Source: CAZGGW01 sp964525365 (GTDB taxonomy: Bacteria > Bacillota_I > Bacilli_A > RF39 > UBA660). Taken from it: a stretch of 10,568 nucleotides of DNA. The translations under genes and the position numbers were made by a program. Below, in pieces: positions 1 to 8,825 of the stretch. The stretch covers positions 1-10,568 of the forward strand of contig CAZGGW010000029.1 of NCBI GenBank assembly GCA_964525365.1, in the 5' to 3' direction. Under the pieces are notes generated by a model. It did no database searches. It saw only the letters and a program-made list of their open reading frames with translations, and was not told where the DNA came from. The number at the start of each line of letters is the position of its first letter. Position 1 is the first letter of the stretch.

Positions 1-175
1 AAAATAAACATTTATATTCGTTTAATCTTAAAAAACTATATTTTTATAACTTTTTGCACTTTTTACCTAAAAATTCTTTACACTAACTATTTTAGCCTAA
101 TTTAAAATGTAATCAAAAATGATTTATAATAATTCATATTATCTTTAAGGTATTATATTATTATTAATTATACAC
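1..175. other. AT-rich intergenic region downstream of uvrA
   Basis: No open reading frame or RNA gene can be supported here. On the minus strand a weak promoter-like pair is visible: TTGATT at 116-111 and TAAAAT at 94-89, separated by 16 bases. It would drive a gene lying beyond the left edge of the window. In sequence this AT-rich such matches arise often by chance, so it is only a candidate (about 0.2). Confidence 0.5.
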
Positions 176-207
176 AAAAAATCACTACATTTATTTATAG
201 TGATTTT
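176..207 (-). terminator. Rho-independent terminator at the end of uvrA
   Basis: On the minus strand AAAATCACTA (207-198) pairs perfectly over 10 bp with TAGTGATTTT (187-178). The loop is 10 bases and the 3' arm runs into a tract of six T (181-176). The 5' arm lies inside the last uvrA codons (Lys-Ser-Leu) and the stop codon TAA (197-195) falls in the loop, so the terminator overlaps the coding region. The stem is AT-rich and therefore only moderately stable. On the plus strand the hairpin is followed by only four T, so it probably works mainly for uvrA. Confidence 0.7.
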
Positions 208-3019
208 AACACATCTTTTAAATATTGTCCTGTATATGATTTGTTATTTTTAATTATTTCTTCTGGGGTCCCAGTAGCAATTATACTTCCTCCCAAATTA
301 CCACCTTCCGGGCCTAAATCAATTATATAATCAGCAACTTTTATGATATCTAAATTATGTTCAATAACTACAACTGTATCTCCGTTGTCAACTATGTGTT
401 TAAGAATGTAAAGTAGTTTCTTTATATCATCTTGATGAAGTCCAGTACTTGGCTCATCCAATATAAACACACTTTTTCCAGTGGGTTTTTTTTGTAGTTC
501 TTTAGCAAGTTTTACACGTCCGGCTTCTCCTCCGGATAATGTAAGAGCATTTTGTCCAAGTTTTACGTACCCAAGCCCTACTTCTTCCATTATTTTTAAA
601 ACTCTATATACTTTGGGAACATTTTCAAATACCTTTAATGCTTCACTTACTCTCAAATCAAGAACATCGCTTATTGAAAATCCTTTGAATTTCACATTTA
701 AAGTTTCCTTGTTATATCTAGTACCATGACAAACTTCACAAGGTACATAAACATCTGGTAAAAAATGCATTTCTATCTTTTTAACTCCGTCTCCACGGCA
801 AGCTTCACATCTTCCACCTTTAACGTTAAATGAAAATCTTCCTTTTTCGTATCCTCTTATTTTTGCTTCCTTAGTGGAAGTAAATAAATCTCTAATATCA
901 TCAAATACTCCTGTATAAGTTGCAGGATTACTTCTAGGTGTACGTCCTATTGGATCTTGAGAAATATTGACAACTTTATCAATTTGTTCCATTCCAGTAA
1001 TACTTTTACATTTTCCTGGTACTACTGAAGAATGATATAACTCTTTAGAAAGTGATTTATAAAGTATTTCAGTTATTAAACTACTTTTACCACTTCCACT
1101 TACTCCGGTAACACATATAAAAGTTCCAAGTGGAAAGTCAACATTTATATTTTTTAAATTGTTTTCTTTAGCACCTCTAATACTAACGAACTTCCCATTT
1201 CCTTTTTTTCTTTTGGTTGGAACTTCTATTTTCTCTTTTCCACTTAAATATCTTCCGGTAATTGATGTATCACATTTTAACAATTCTTCTGGTGTTCCTT
1301 TGAATACAACATTTCCTCCGTTTTCACCAGCTTCCGGGCCAATATCTACTACATAATCGGCAGCTAAAATAGTATCAGTATCATGTTCTACTACCACTAA
1401 AGTATTTCCTAAATTTCTCATTTCCTTTAAACTATTTATAAGTTTTTCATTGTCTCTTTGGTGTAAACCAATACTAGGTTCATCTAATACATATAAAATC
1501 CCTGAAAGTTTACTACCTATTTGAGTTGCAAGTCTTATTCTTTGGCTTTCGCCTCCACTTAAAGATCCTGCGTTTCTAGACAATGTCAAATATTCAAGAC
1601 CAACATTTTTTAAAAAGTCTAATCTTTCTTTTATTTCCTTTATTATTAAAAATGATATGTCTTTCTCGGTCTCACTTAATTTTAAATTATCAAAAAAATC
1701 AATTAATTCTCTTATACTTAAATTAGAAATATCGTTTATGTTTTTACCATTAATGAAAACATTTAATATACTTTCTTTCAATCTCGCACCATGACATTTT
1801 TGACAAGTATGCTCCACCATATAGGTTTCAATCCAACTTCTAATACTAGGACTATTGGTCTCCATATATCGTCTTTCTAAATTAGTAATTATGCCTTCAA
1901 AATTAGTAAAACTATTAAGTACACTTCCGCTTTTAGTTGCAATCGAAAAATGAAGTTTATCTGAAGAACCATATAAAATAATATCAAGTTCTTTTCTACT
2001 TAAATCTTTTACTGGCTTATATAAATCTATATTATAATACTTTGCTGTACTTTCTAATTTTCTATAGTATATATTTAATGTATCTCCACTTTGAAATGAT
2101 GCGACTGCACCATTCATAATGGTTTTATTTTTATCAGGTAGTAGTAAGTCTTCATCAAGTTTAAGTTTTACACCAAGTCCTTTACATTCTTCGCAAGCTC
2201 CAAATGGACTATTAAAAGAAAACATTCTTGGTTCAAGCTCAGTTATTGAAAAATTACATTCAGTACACGCATAATGTTCACTCATCATTATTTCTGTTTC
2301 ATCATTTATTAAAAATAAGACTTTTCCATCAGCAAGTTTAGCACTTATTTCAATGGATTCAAATATTCTGCTTCTATTTTTATCGCTTATTTTTAATCTG
2401 TCTATAACTACATCAATATTATCTCTAATATTTTTTTCTAATACTATTTCTTCACTTAAATCTCTTACTTTATTATTTATTCTTACTCGAACAAATCCTT
2501 CTTTTTTAAGACTATCCAATATTTCCTTATGTGTTCCTTTTTCACCTCTGATAATAGNNNNNNNNNNATTATTTCTAATTTAGTACCTTCTCCAAATGAT
2601 AAAACTTTATCAACCATTTCTTCAATACTTTGGCTTTTAATAGGATGTTTATGTTTAGGACAATACGGAATACCAATACGAGCATATAATAAACGCAAAT
2701 AATCATATATTTCGGTAACTGTACCTACTGTACTTCTTGGATTTTTATTAACAGTTTTTTGATCAATACTAATACTAGGACTAAGCCCTTCAATAGAATC
2801 AACATCAGGTTTATTCATCACACCTAAAAATTGTCTAGCATATGAACTAAGACTTTCTACATATCTCCTTTGACCTTCTGCATATATAGTATCAAAAGCA
2901 AGTGAACTTTTTCCACTCCCGCTTACTCCACTCATTACTATTAATTTATCTTTAGGTAATTCTATATCAATATTTTTTAAATTATTTTCTCTAGCACCTT
3001 TTATAATTATTTTATCCAT
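195..3019 (-). CDS. uvrA: Excinuclease ABC subunit A (UvrA), interrupted by a sequence gap
   Basis: UvrA is the damage-sensing ATPase of nucleotide excision repair; as a dimer it loads UvrB on damaged DNA. Both ABC modules are visible. Residue numbers assume a 5-base true gap. The first Walker A (GVSGSGKS) is at 31-38, the first zinc site has Cys250/253/274/277, the first signature LSGGE starts at 485, and the first Walker B has Asp511/Glu512. The second Walker A is at 637-644, the second zinc site has Cys736/739/759/762, the second signature starts near 826, and the second Walker B has Asp853/Glu854. The rebuilt length is 939 residues, against 940 in E. coli. I chose the ATG at 3019 over an in-frame GTG at 3031 because MDKI matches known UvrA starts and GAGG lies just before it. 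The second signature reads LSGGEAGR where LSGGEAQR is usual. No uvrB is in the window. The ten N at 2558-2567 break the literal frame. Confidence 0.96.
2558..2567. other. Assembly gap (ten N) inside uvrA
   Basis: Ten unknown bases split uvrA. On the left of the gap in reading order the protein ends GTKLEI followed by codon AT?; on the right it resumes ?CT then I-I-R-G-E-K-G-T-H. In UvrA this stretch normally reads L-A-P-(I/V)-(I/V) before the basic segment, so two incomplete codons and one whole codon are missing, which is five bases. Ten bases would shift the frame; five give a full-length protein. The ten N look like a placeholder of arbitrary length. Confidence 0.9.
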
Positions 3020-3056
3020 ATTACGCCTCACTTATAGTCTTTCATTTGCCTAGCAT

Positions 3057-3085
3057 ATTATACTAAAATATTTATAAAAAGTAAA
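3057..3085 (-). promoter_or_regulatory. Sigma-A-type promoter for uvrA
   Basis: On the minus strand TTTACT (3085-3080) and a perfect TATAAT (3062-3057) are separated by 17 bases, the ideal spacing. Transcription would start near 3050, giving a leader of about 30 bases before the uvrA ATG at 3019. The promoter lies in the gap after the pilin-like gene, so uvrA can be expressed separately from the upstream genes. I see no LexA-type inverted repeat around it, so SOS control of this promoter is not evident. Confidence 0.6.
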
Positions 3086-3090
3086 TGAAT

Positions 3091-3483
3091 CTAATCACAA
3101 TTTTCGGGTGTTAAATTTTCTGTATCGCATGAAAAAGTATAAGAAGTTACACCACCGGTATATGAACTAATAACATAACAGTCATCTGAAAATTCCTCAT
3201 TTGTCTTAGGATTTATCAAGGATTGATTTACATATCCTGCATCTTTTAATGTTGATAAAAATATTTTGATATTATTACCACTTATTACGCATGAATATAA
3301 ATCATCATTTAAAGATAAATAGATATCACTAGAATCTTCAATTTGAGAAACAATTGTATTATATTTTTCTAAATTGGTTTTATTCATAGATTTCATCAAT
3401 ATAACAAAAGAAGTGGTTCCAATAACCGCAACTAAAGATATAACAACTAATAATTCAATTAATGTAAACCCATTCTTATTCAT
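3091..3483 (-). CDS. Type IV pilin-like protein (prepilin with class III signal)
   Basis: A 130-residue protein starting MNKNGFTLIELLVVI, a classic prepilin signal. The leader is five residues, cleavage by a prepilin peptidase is expected between Gly5 and Phe6, and Glu10 is the conserved Glu5 of the mature chain. One hydrophobic helix spans about residues 8-30. The rest is a small soluble domain with four cysteines (65, 102, 119, 129), enough for two disulfides. The protein would sit in the membrane or assemble into a pilus or pseudopilus on the outside of the cell. It resembles ComGC-like or pseudopilin proteins of Bacillota, but I cannot assign a specific role. It starts 11 bases after the YebC-family gene with GGTGAG six bases or fewer before the ATG, so the two are probably cotranscribed. 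No assembly ATPase, platform protein or prepilin peptidase is in the window. Confidence 0.85.
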   Translation of the reverse strand: MNKNGFTLIELLVVISLVAVIGTTSFVILMKSMNKTNLEKYNTIVSQIEDSSDIYLSLNDDLYSCVISGNNIKIFLSTLKDAGYVNQSLINPKTNEEFSDDCYVISSYTGGVTSYTFSCDTENLTPENCD

Positions 3484-3494
3484 CTTCTCACCAA

Positions 3495-4208
3495 TTATAA
3501 TTCTACATTGTGATATACATTACTTACATCATCAAGTTCATTTAACATATCAATTAATCTAATAAACTTTTCTTTTTGTTCACCTTCTAATTTTATCTTT
3601 TCTTTTGAATAATATCCTATTTCATCTGTTTCGTATTCAACATTTGGTAAAGCGCTTTCTATCACGGTTTTTATTTTATTTGAATTTTCAGGATTAGAAT
3701 ATACAACGGTAATGTCATCCTCCACTTCTATATCATCTACCTCTATATCATTAGAAAATAACAAATCCATTGTTTCTTCTTCATTAAGTCCTTTAAAACC
3801 AATTACACATAGATGATCGTAATTATATGATACTGCATTCATTCCCGCTAGCTTAGCACCACATTTATTAAAGACAGTTTTCACTTCCGCAAGCGTTCTA
3901 TTAACATTGTCTGTTAAGCATTTTACTATTAATGTTGATGCTCCAGTTCCAAACGCCTCATATTCACATATATCATAATTCTCTGCGTTTCCGCCCTTTG
4001 CTCTTTCAATATTTCTATTAATTACATCAGTTGGAACTTGTTCCTTTTTAGCACGTTCAATTACTCTTTTTAACGCAACATTAGTATTTGGATCTGGATT
4101 TCCTTTCGCAGTCTTAATTATTTCTTTTGCATAAATAGAATATAATTTTGATTTAACAGCTGCTGTTTTAGCCATAGATGCTGCTCTTACTTCATGTGCT
4201 CTTCCCAT
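3495..4208 (-). CDS. YebC/TACO1-family translation factor (YeeI/YeeN-like subgroup)
   Basis: A full-length, 237-residue YebC/PmpR/TACO1-family protein. It opens with MGRAHEVRAASMAKT in place of the MAGHSKW opening of classic YebC, which fits the YeeN/YeeI branch. Family hallmarks follow: GNPDPNTNVALKRVIERAK near 36-54, IERAKGGNAENYD near 67-79, YEAFGTG, and TDNVNRT near 99-105. Members were long annotated as transcriptional regulators. Work on B. subtilis YeeI (YebC2) and mitochondrial TACO1 indicates ribosome binding and relief of stalling at proline-rich stretches, which is the likelier role here. The start is secured by a strong AGGAGGTG six bases before the ATG. The gene lies 84 bases after recG and 11 bases before the pilin-like gene. 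A weak -10-like TAAAAT at 4244-4239 lacks a good -35, so its own promoter is uncertain. Confidence 0.9.
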   Translation of the reverse strand: MGRAHEVRAASMAKTAAVKSKLYSIYAKEIIKTAKGNPDPNTNVALKRVIERAKKEQVPTDVINRNIERAKGGNAENYDICEYEAFGTGASTLIVKCLTDNVNRTLAEVKTVFNKCGAKLAGMNAVSYNYDHLCVIGFKGLNEEETMDLLFSNDIEVDDIEVEDDITVVYSNPENSNKIKTVIESALPNVEYETDEIGYYSKEKIKLEGEQKEKFIRLIDMLNELDDVSNVYHNVEL

Positions 4209-4260
4209 TTATAACACCTCCTAAGTTAATTCTCTTTTATTTTACAACATTTTTTAAAAT

Positions 4261-4276
4261 TTTAAAAGGTTTTAAA
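4261..4276. repeat. AT-rich inverted repeat between recG and yebC
   Basis: TTTAAAAGGTTTTAAA is a perfect inverted repeat around a GG centre. In the minus-strand transcript an overlapping fold pairs AGGGTT with AACCTT (one G-U pair) around a 3-base loop. Only short T runs follow, broken by A runs, so it is at best a weak terminator for the upstream genes. It may also be chance symmetry in AT-rich sequence. Confidence 0.3.
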
Positions 4277-4292
4277 CCCTATTTTTTGATAA

Positions 4293-6293
4293 TCAATCTA
4301 ATTTATTTATATTATGAGTGATTTCAGCATACAATGGATACTCTTTAAAATCATTTTTTAGATTATTTTTTAAAAATTCATTGGAATCTTCTTTAGTTTG
4401 AATAAGAATTTTAAAATCCCTTTTGATACTTGCAATTTTAAAAGTCATATCTCCACTTTGCTTTACTCCAAACAGATCTCCTTCTCCTCTTTGTTCAAAA
4501 TCTTTTTCAGTTATATAAAATCCATCATTACTTTCACTTAATACTTTTAACCTCTTATTACTTAAACTACCAATTAATATACAAGTACTATCGAAATCGT
4601 TTCTTCCAATTCTTCCTCTTAACTGATGTAAAGTAGCAAGTCCAAAACGTTCAGCATCAAATATAACCATCATAGTTGCATTCTTTATGTCAACGCCAAC
4701 TTCTATTATCGTTGTACTAATTAATACATCAATTTTTCCATTTTGAAAAGATGACATTATACTTTCTTTTTCTTTTTTAGATAACTTTCCATGTAAAACC
4801 ACTGTATTTATAGCCTTTCCAAAATGTTTATCCATTTCGGTCTTTATATCATTTACAGTATTCAAATCAAGTGTTTCACTTTCTTCTATTAATGGTGCTA
4901 CTGCAAAAACTTGCTTTCCTTTATCAACTTCAGTCAATATCATATCATATACTTCATTAATATGAGATTTACTTTTAACAATAGTTTTAATTTCTTTTCT
5001 ACCCACTGGTTTCGTTTTTATATTAGAAATATCCATATCTCCATATATCGTTAATGCATATGTTCTTGGAATCGGAGTTGCAGACATATATAGAGTATCA
5101 GGAAGTAATCCTTTATTCTTTAAATTCGCTCTTTGACTTACCCCAAATCTATGCTGTTCATCAGTTATTACCAAACCTAAATTCTTAAATTCCACATTTT
5201 CACTTATTAATGCGTGAGTTCCTATTATAAGATCTATTTTCCCATTTTTTAATTTTTCATATATTATTTCTTTTTCACTTTTCTTTGTACTACCAACTAA
5301 TAATTCAATTTTAATTTTAGTTGATTTTAATAACTTTTTTATTGTTTCATAATGCTGTGCCGCAAGTATTTCAGTGGGTGTCATTAAAGCGCTTTGGTAA
5401 TGAGATAAATAATTTATATACATCGCAATTACGCTTACTACTGTTTTTCCACTACCAGTGTCTCCTTGAATAATTCTGTTCATTCTAGAACTACTTGTCA
5501 TATCTTTATAAATATCATCTACAGTTTTTAATTGATCTCCTGTAAGTTCAAAAGGTAAAGTTTTAATGAAATCATCTATTTCTCCGTGATTAACATGTCT
5601 CAAATATTCACTATTCTCTTCTTTATTTATCTTTTTTAAATAATTTATTTTAAACATAAATGTAAACAATTCTTCATAAATTAGTTTTAACTTAGCATCT
5701 TTTATATCTTTTATATTTTTAGGAATATGAATTTTTGTAAGAGCTGATTCTTTACTTATAAATTTATATTTTTCATTTAAATAAGATGGGATATGATCAA
5801 TTATTTCATTCTTATATTCAAAAGCATTTGTAATATACTTTTTCATGTTTTTCTTTGTTATTCCACTTGTTAAGTGATAAATACTTTCAATACTACCATC
5901 TTCTATTTTTTCTAATTTTATATCACTCGCAACTACATTATTTTTTAATACTTCATATTTTCCGTATATCGTGATGATTTTCCCAGGTAATAAGTTGTTT
6001 TTTAAAAAAGAACGATTAAATATGACAACATTAACAATCTTTTTATTAGTTACTACTCTAAAATTCAAACTATTCATCTTACCATTAAATCTTCTTAAAA
6101 TTGGGTAACTATCTACCACGGCATGAATAATAATAGATGTGTCTTCACTTATTTCCTTAAGATCATCTATTTTTATTAAATTATATTTGTAAGGATAGTG
6201 TGTAAGCAATTCTTCAATACTATTAACATTAATATTGCTTAAATTTTTAATGGTTTTTTCTCCAAGACCCTTTATTTTTGATAAATTATTCAT
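4293..6293 (-). CDS. recG: ATP-dependent DNA helicase RecG
   Basis: RecG is a double-stranded DNA translocase that remodels stalled replication forks and branch-migrates Holliday junctions and D-loops. The 666-residue product is near the usual 680-690. An N-terminal helix-hairpin-like segment (KIKGLGEKTIKNL, 6-18) leads into the wedge/OB domain (about 50-130). The helicase core has the Q-motif-like LTGDQ (250-254), Walker A GDTGSGKT (277-284), the DEQH box (378-381), SATPIPRT (404-411), STTIIEVGVDI (526-536) and HQLRGRIGR (556-564). The C-terminal RGEGDLFGVKQSG (602-614) is the translocation motif region. The ATG at 6293 has GGAG five bases upstream. The gene follows rbfA by 66 bases, where truB often sits in Bacillota, and an extended -10 motif in that gap may give it its own promoter. 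Confidence 0.97.
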   Translation of the reverse strand: MNNLSKIKGLGEKTIKNLSNINVNSIEELLTHYPYKYNLIKIDDLKEISEDTSIIIHAVVDSYPILRRFNGKMNSLNFRVVTNKKIVNVVIFNRSFLKNNLLPGKIITIYGKYEVLKNNVVASDIKLEKIEDGSIESIYHLTSGITKKNMKKYITNAFEYKNEIIDHIPSYLNEKYKFISKESALTKIHIPKNIKDIKDAKLKLIYEELFTFMFKINYLKKINKEENSEYLRHVNHGEIDDFIKTLPFELTGDQLKTVDDIYKDMTSSSRMNRIIQGDTGSGKTVVSVIAMYINYLSHYQSALMTPTEILAAQHYETIKKLLKSTKIKIELLVGSTKKSEKEIIYEKLKNGKIDLIIGTHALISENVEFKNLGLVITDEQHRFGVSQRANLKNKGLLPDTLYMSATPIPRTYALTIYGDMDISNIKTKPVGRKEIKTIVKSKSHINEVYDMILTEVDKGKQVFAVAPLIEESETLDLNTVNDIKTEMDKHFGKAINTVVLHGKLSKKEKESIMSSFQNGKIDVLISTTIIEVGVDIKNATMMVIFDAERFGLATLHQLRGRIGRNDFDSTCILIGSLSNKRLKVLSESNDGFYITEKDFEQRGEGDLFGVKQSGDMTFKIASIKRDFKILIQTKEDSNEFLKNNLKNDFKEYPLYAEITHNINKLD

Positions 6294-6313
6294 GGCAACT
6301 CCATTTCCACCTT

Positions 6314-6322
6314 ATTATATCA
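6314..6322 (-). promoter_or_regulatory. Extended -10 promoter candidate for recG
   Basis: The minus strand reads TGATATAAT (6322-6314), a perfect extended -10 (TGnTATAAT). No good -35 is present at 16-18 bases because that area is a pyrimidine tract; extended -10 promoters can work without one. The transcript would begin about 15-20 bases before the recG ATG, just in front of its ribosome binding site. Confidence 0.45.
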
Positions 6323-6348
6323 AAAATAAAAGAAAAGAAAAGAAGAAA
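6322..6348. repeat. Polypurine/polypyrimidine tract upstream of recG
   Basis: Twenty-six of 27 bases are purines on the plus strand, with AAAAG-like units repeated (only T6327 breaks the run). On the coding strand it is a TTTTC-rich tract directly upstream of the extended -10 of recG. It codes for nothing. Such tracts are slippage-prone and can bend or stiffen DNA; a role here is only inferred. Confidence 0.6.
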
Positions 6349-6359
6349 TATACTTTATT

Positions 6360-6698
6360 TTAATTATTTTTTATTTCTTCTATTATCTTTTCTATTTTCT
6401 TACCATATTCTATTGATTCATCATAAATAAATTTTAAATCCGGCATAGATCTTACATCAAGTCTTTGCGAAAGCATTAATTTAAAAAATCCGGATGCATT
6501 ATTAATATCTTTTATTATTTTATCACGATTTTTATCATCTAATGTTGTAAAGTATATTCTACAATAACTTAGATCATTTGTTGTATCCACATGAGTAATA
6601 GTAACATGTTTTAAATCTTCATCTTTTACTTCTGTCAACAATATGTCAGAAAGTTCTTTTAATATATCAGAAGATACTCTTTGACCTTTAAGTTTCAT
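6360..6698 (-). CDS. rbfA: 30S ribosome-binding factor A (RbfA)
   Basis: RbfA is a small KH-fold protein that binds the maturing 30S subunit near the 5' end of 16S rRNA (helix 1) and assists final folding and cold adaptation. The 112-residue chain has the usual family layout: an N-terminal helix with QRVSSDILKELSDIL, a central beta strand (LSYCRIYFTTL) and the C-terminal signature MPDLKFIYDESIEYGKKIEKII around 85-106. It begins one base after the infB stop codon (TAG then T then ATG), so translation is probably coupled to infB. AAGGA lies about 11 bases upstream, a rather long distance that also suggests coupling. It is the last gene of the tight ribosome-maturation cluster. Confidence 0.95.
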   Translation of the reverse strand: MKLKGQRVSSDILKELSDILLTEVKDEDLKHVTITHVDTTNDLSYCRIYFTTLDDKNRDKIIKDINNASGFFKLMLSQRLDVRSMPDLKFIYDESIEYGKKIEKIIEEIKNN

Positions 6699-6699
6699 A

Positions 6700-8820
6700 C
6701 TACTTCACTTCCTTCAATTCATATGCACTAATAATATCAGATTCTTTTATATCACTATATCCTTTTATAGTAATACCACAATCAAATCCTTTTTTTACTT
6801 CTTTTACTTCATCCTTTTCTCTTTGTAAAGTACCTATAACGCCTTCATAAGTAATTACACCATCTCTTAAAAGTCTAATCTGAGAATTTGATTTTATAAT
6901 ACCACTTGTAATATGACAACCCGCGATAACACCTACCTTTGAAAATTTAAATAATTTTCTAACTTCGGCCTCTCCCGTTATTACTTCTTCATATTTAGGA
7001 TCTAGCATACCTTTCATTGCAGATTCTATTTCTTCAGTAAGTTTATAAATAATATTATATGTTCTAATTTCTACTTTATATCTTTCCGCGATTTCACGAG
7101 TTGAAGCATCGGGCATAATATTAAATCCAACAATTATAGCATTAGATGCACTAGCAAGCACTATATCGCTTTCTGTTATAGCACCTACTCCACTTCTTAT
7201 TACACTAACTGTTACACTTTCAACAGTTATCTTCTCTAAAGAATTTTTCACTGCTTCTTCGCTACCTTTAACATCTGCTTTCAAAACTATATTTATTTCT
7301 TTTCTTCCTTCTTTTATGTGATCAAATAATTCATCTAGAGTAAGAGACTTTTGATTATGAACCTTGCTTTTTTCAATATTTTTTCTTTTATCAGCTATTT
7401 GTTTTGCTTCTTTTTCGCTTTCAAAAGCCATAAATTTATCACCAGCACTTGGTGTATCAGTAATACCAGTTATTTCTACAGGAGTACTTGGTAATGCTTC
7501 AGTTATAAATGATCCCGAATCATTTTTTAAAGTCCTAACTTTTCCGGCATTGCTTCCTATTACTACTGCATCTCCAAGTCTTAATGTACCATTTTGTACA
7601 AGCAACGTTGCAATTACTCCGGTTTTTTTATCAAGACGAGCTTCAACAACAGTCCCTATTGCATATCTACTAGGATTTGCTTTTAAATCCAAAACTTCTG
7701 CAAGAGCAATAATATTATCAAGAAGCAAATTAACTCCTAACCCGGTTTTTGCACTTATTTTGATAAAAGGTGTATCTCCACCCCATTCTTCTGGAGTAAG
7801 TCCTAATGCAGATAAATCACTCATTATTTTATCTACATTTCCACCCGGTTTATCTATTTTATTAATAGCCACTATAATTGGAACTTTAGCAGCTTGTGAA
7901 TGCTCGATAGCTTCTTTAGTTTGAGGCATGACCCCGTCATCTGCGGATACAATAATTATTACTATATCAGTAATACTAGCCCCTCTTGCTCTCATTTCAG
8001 TAAAAGCAGCATGTCCCGGAGTATCTATGAACGTTATCTTTCTACCCTTTTGTTCTACTTGATAAGCACCAATATGTTGTGTTATTCCGCCAGCTTCTCC
8101 TTCACTAACGTTTGTATGTCTTATATAATCTAATAGTGTTGTTTTACCATGATCAACGTGTCCCATAATTGTTACAACAGGAGCACGTAATACTAAATCA
8201 TCAGAAGCATCACTTATTTCATATTCTTCAAAATTAGATATATCTACAGTTTCCTCTTTTTTTAATTCGTATCCATATTCAAGAGCCACTATACTTGCAT
8301 CTTCAAAGCTAATTACTTGTCCTACAGATATCATAAGTCCCATAAGAACTAATTTCTTTACTAATTCTTGAGAATTTATATTCAATAATGAGGCTAAATC
8401 TCCAACTGTAGTATTAGTCTTATATAAAATTACATTGCTTTTCTTTTCTTCTTTATTACTTTGAAGTTTTTCTTTACTCTTATAAATTTCTTTTTTATTT
8501 TTCAAAAATTGTTCTTTTGTACTTTTATTACTTTTCTCGTCTTTCTTTTTTATCTTTTGCTTTTTTAAAGTAACTTCTGTACTATCAATTCCAATAGAGT
8601 TAATTACATTTTCAGCTCTGTCTTCAAGTTCATACTTATCCTCTAAATTTTCATCAATTACAGTAGTATTATTAAGAAATTCATTATCGAGTATTATTAC
8701 TGAATCTTCATCCAATTCATCAGTATCATTATTAACTATAATACCAAGTTCTTTACATTTTACTAGTATTTCTTTTACACTTTTACCCGATTCATTAGCG
8801 TAATCTAATACACTCATCAT
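6700..8820 (-). CDS. infB: Translation initiation factor IF-2
   Basis: IF-2 is the GTPase that brings fMet-tRNA to the 30S subunit and promotes subunit joining. The 706 residues comprise a first N-terminal IF2N domain (about 3-50), a lysine-rich linker (about 85-128), a second IF2N domain (about 130-185), the G domain, then domains II-IV. GTPase motifs are intact: GHVDHGKT (220-227), GGITQHIGA (244-252), DTPGH (266-270), NKID (320-323) and SAK (356-358). The C-terminal fMet-tRNA-binding domain is present and ends ELKEVK. I start it at the ATG at 8820, not the in-frame GTG at 8829, because that GTG lies inside the ribosome binding site AAGGTGA (8832-8826). A second ATG directly follows at 8817 and could also serve. 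It follows rnpM by 16 bases, without the ylxQ gene often found between them. Confidence 0.97.
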   Translation of the reverse strand: MMSVLDYANESGKSVKEILVKCKELGIIVNNDTDELDEDSVIILDNEFLNNTTVIDENLEDKYELEDRAENVINSIGIDSTEVTLKKQKIKKKDEKSNKSTKEQFLKNKKEIYKSKEKLQSNKEEKKSNVILYKTNTTVGDLASLLNINSQELVKKLVLMGLMISVGQVISFEDASIVALEYGYELKKEETVDISNFEEYEISDASDDLVLRAPVVTIMGHVDHGKTTLLDYIRHTNVSEGEAGGITQHIGAYQVEQKGRKITFIDTPGHAAFTEMRARGASITDIVIIIVSADDGVMPQTKEAIEHSQAAKVPIIVAINKIDKPGGNVDKIMSDLSALGLTPEEWGGDTPFIKISAKTGLGVNLLLDNIIALAEVLDLKANPSRYAIGTVVEARLDKKTGVIATLLVQNGTLRLGDAVVIGSNAGKVRTLKNDSGSFITEALPSTPVEITGITDTPSAGDKFMAFESEKEAKQIADKRKNIEKSKVHNQKSLTLDELFDHIKEGRKEINIVLKADVKGSEEAVKNSLEKITVESVTVSVIRSGVGAITESDIVLASASNAIIVGFNIMPDASTREIAERYKVEIRTYNIIYKLTEEIESAMKGMLDPKYEEVITGEAEVRKLFKFSKVGVIAGCHITSGIIKSNSQIRLLRDGVITYEGVIGTLQREKDEVKEVKKGFDCGITIKGYSDIKESDIISAYELKEVK

Positions 8821-8825
8821 AGGAT

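Noticed and set aside
195..3019. uvrA as a frameshifted pseudogene or two separate genes
   Set aside because: The break coincides exactly with ten N, both flanks match UvrA continuously, and five inserted bases give a full-length 939-residue protein.
7364..7924. 186-codon open frame on the plus strand
   Set aside because: It lies entirely antisense to the conserved G domain and domain II of infB, resembles no known protein and has the composition expected from the reverse of a real gene.
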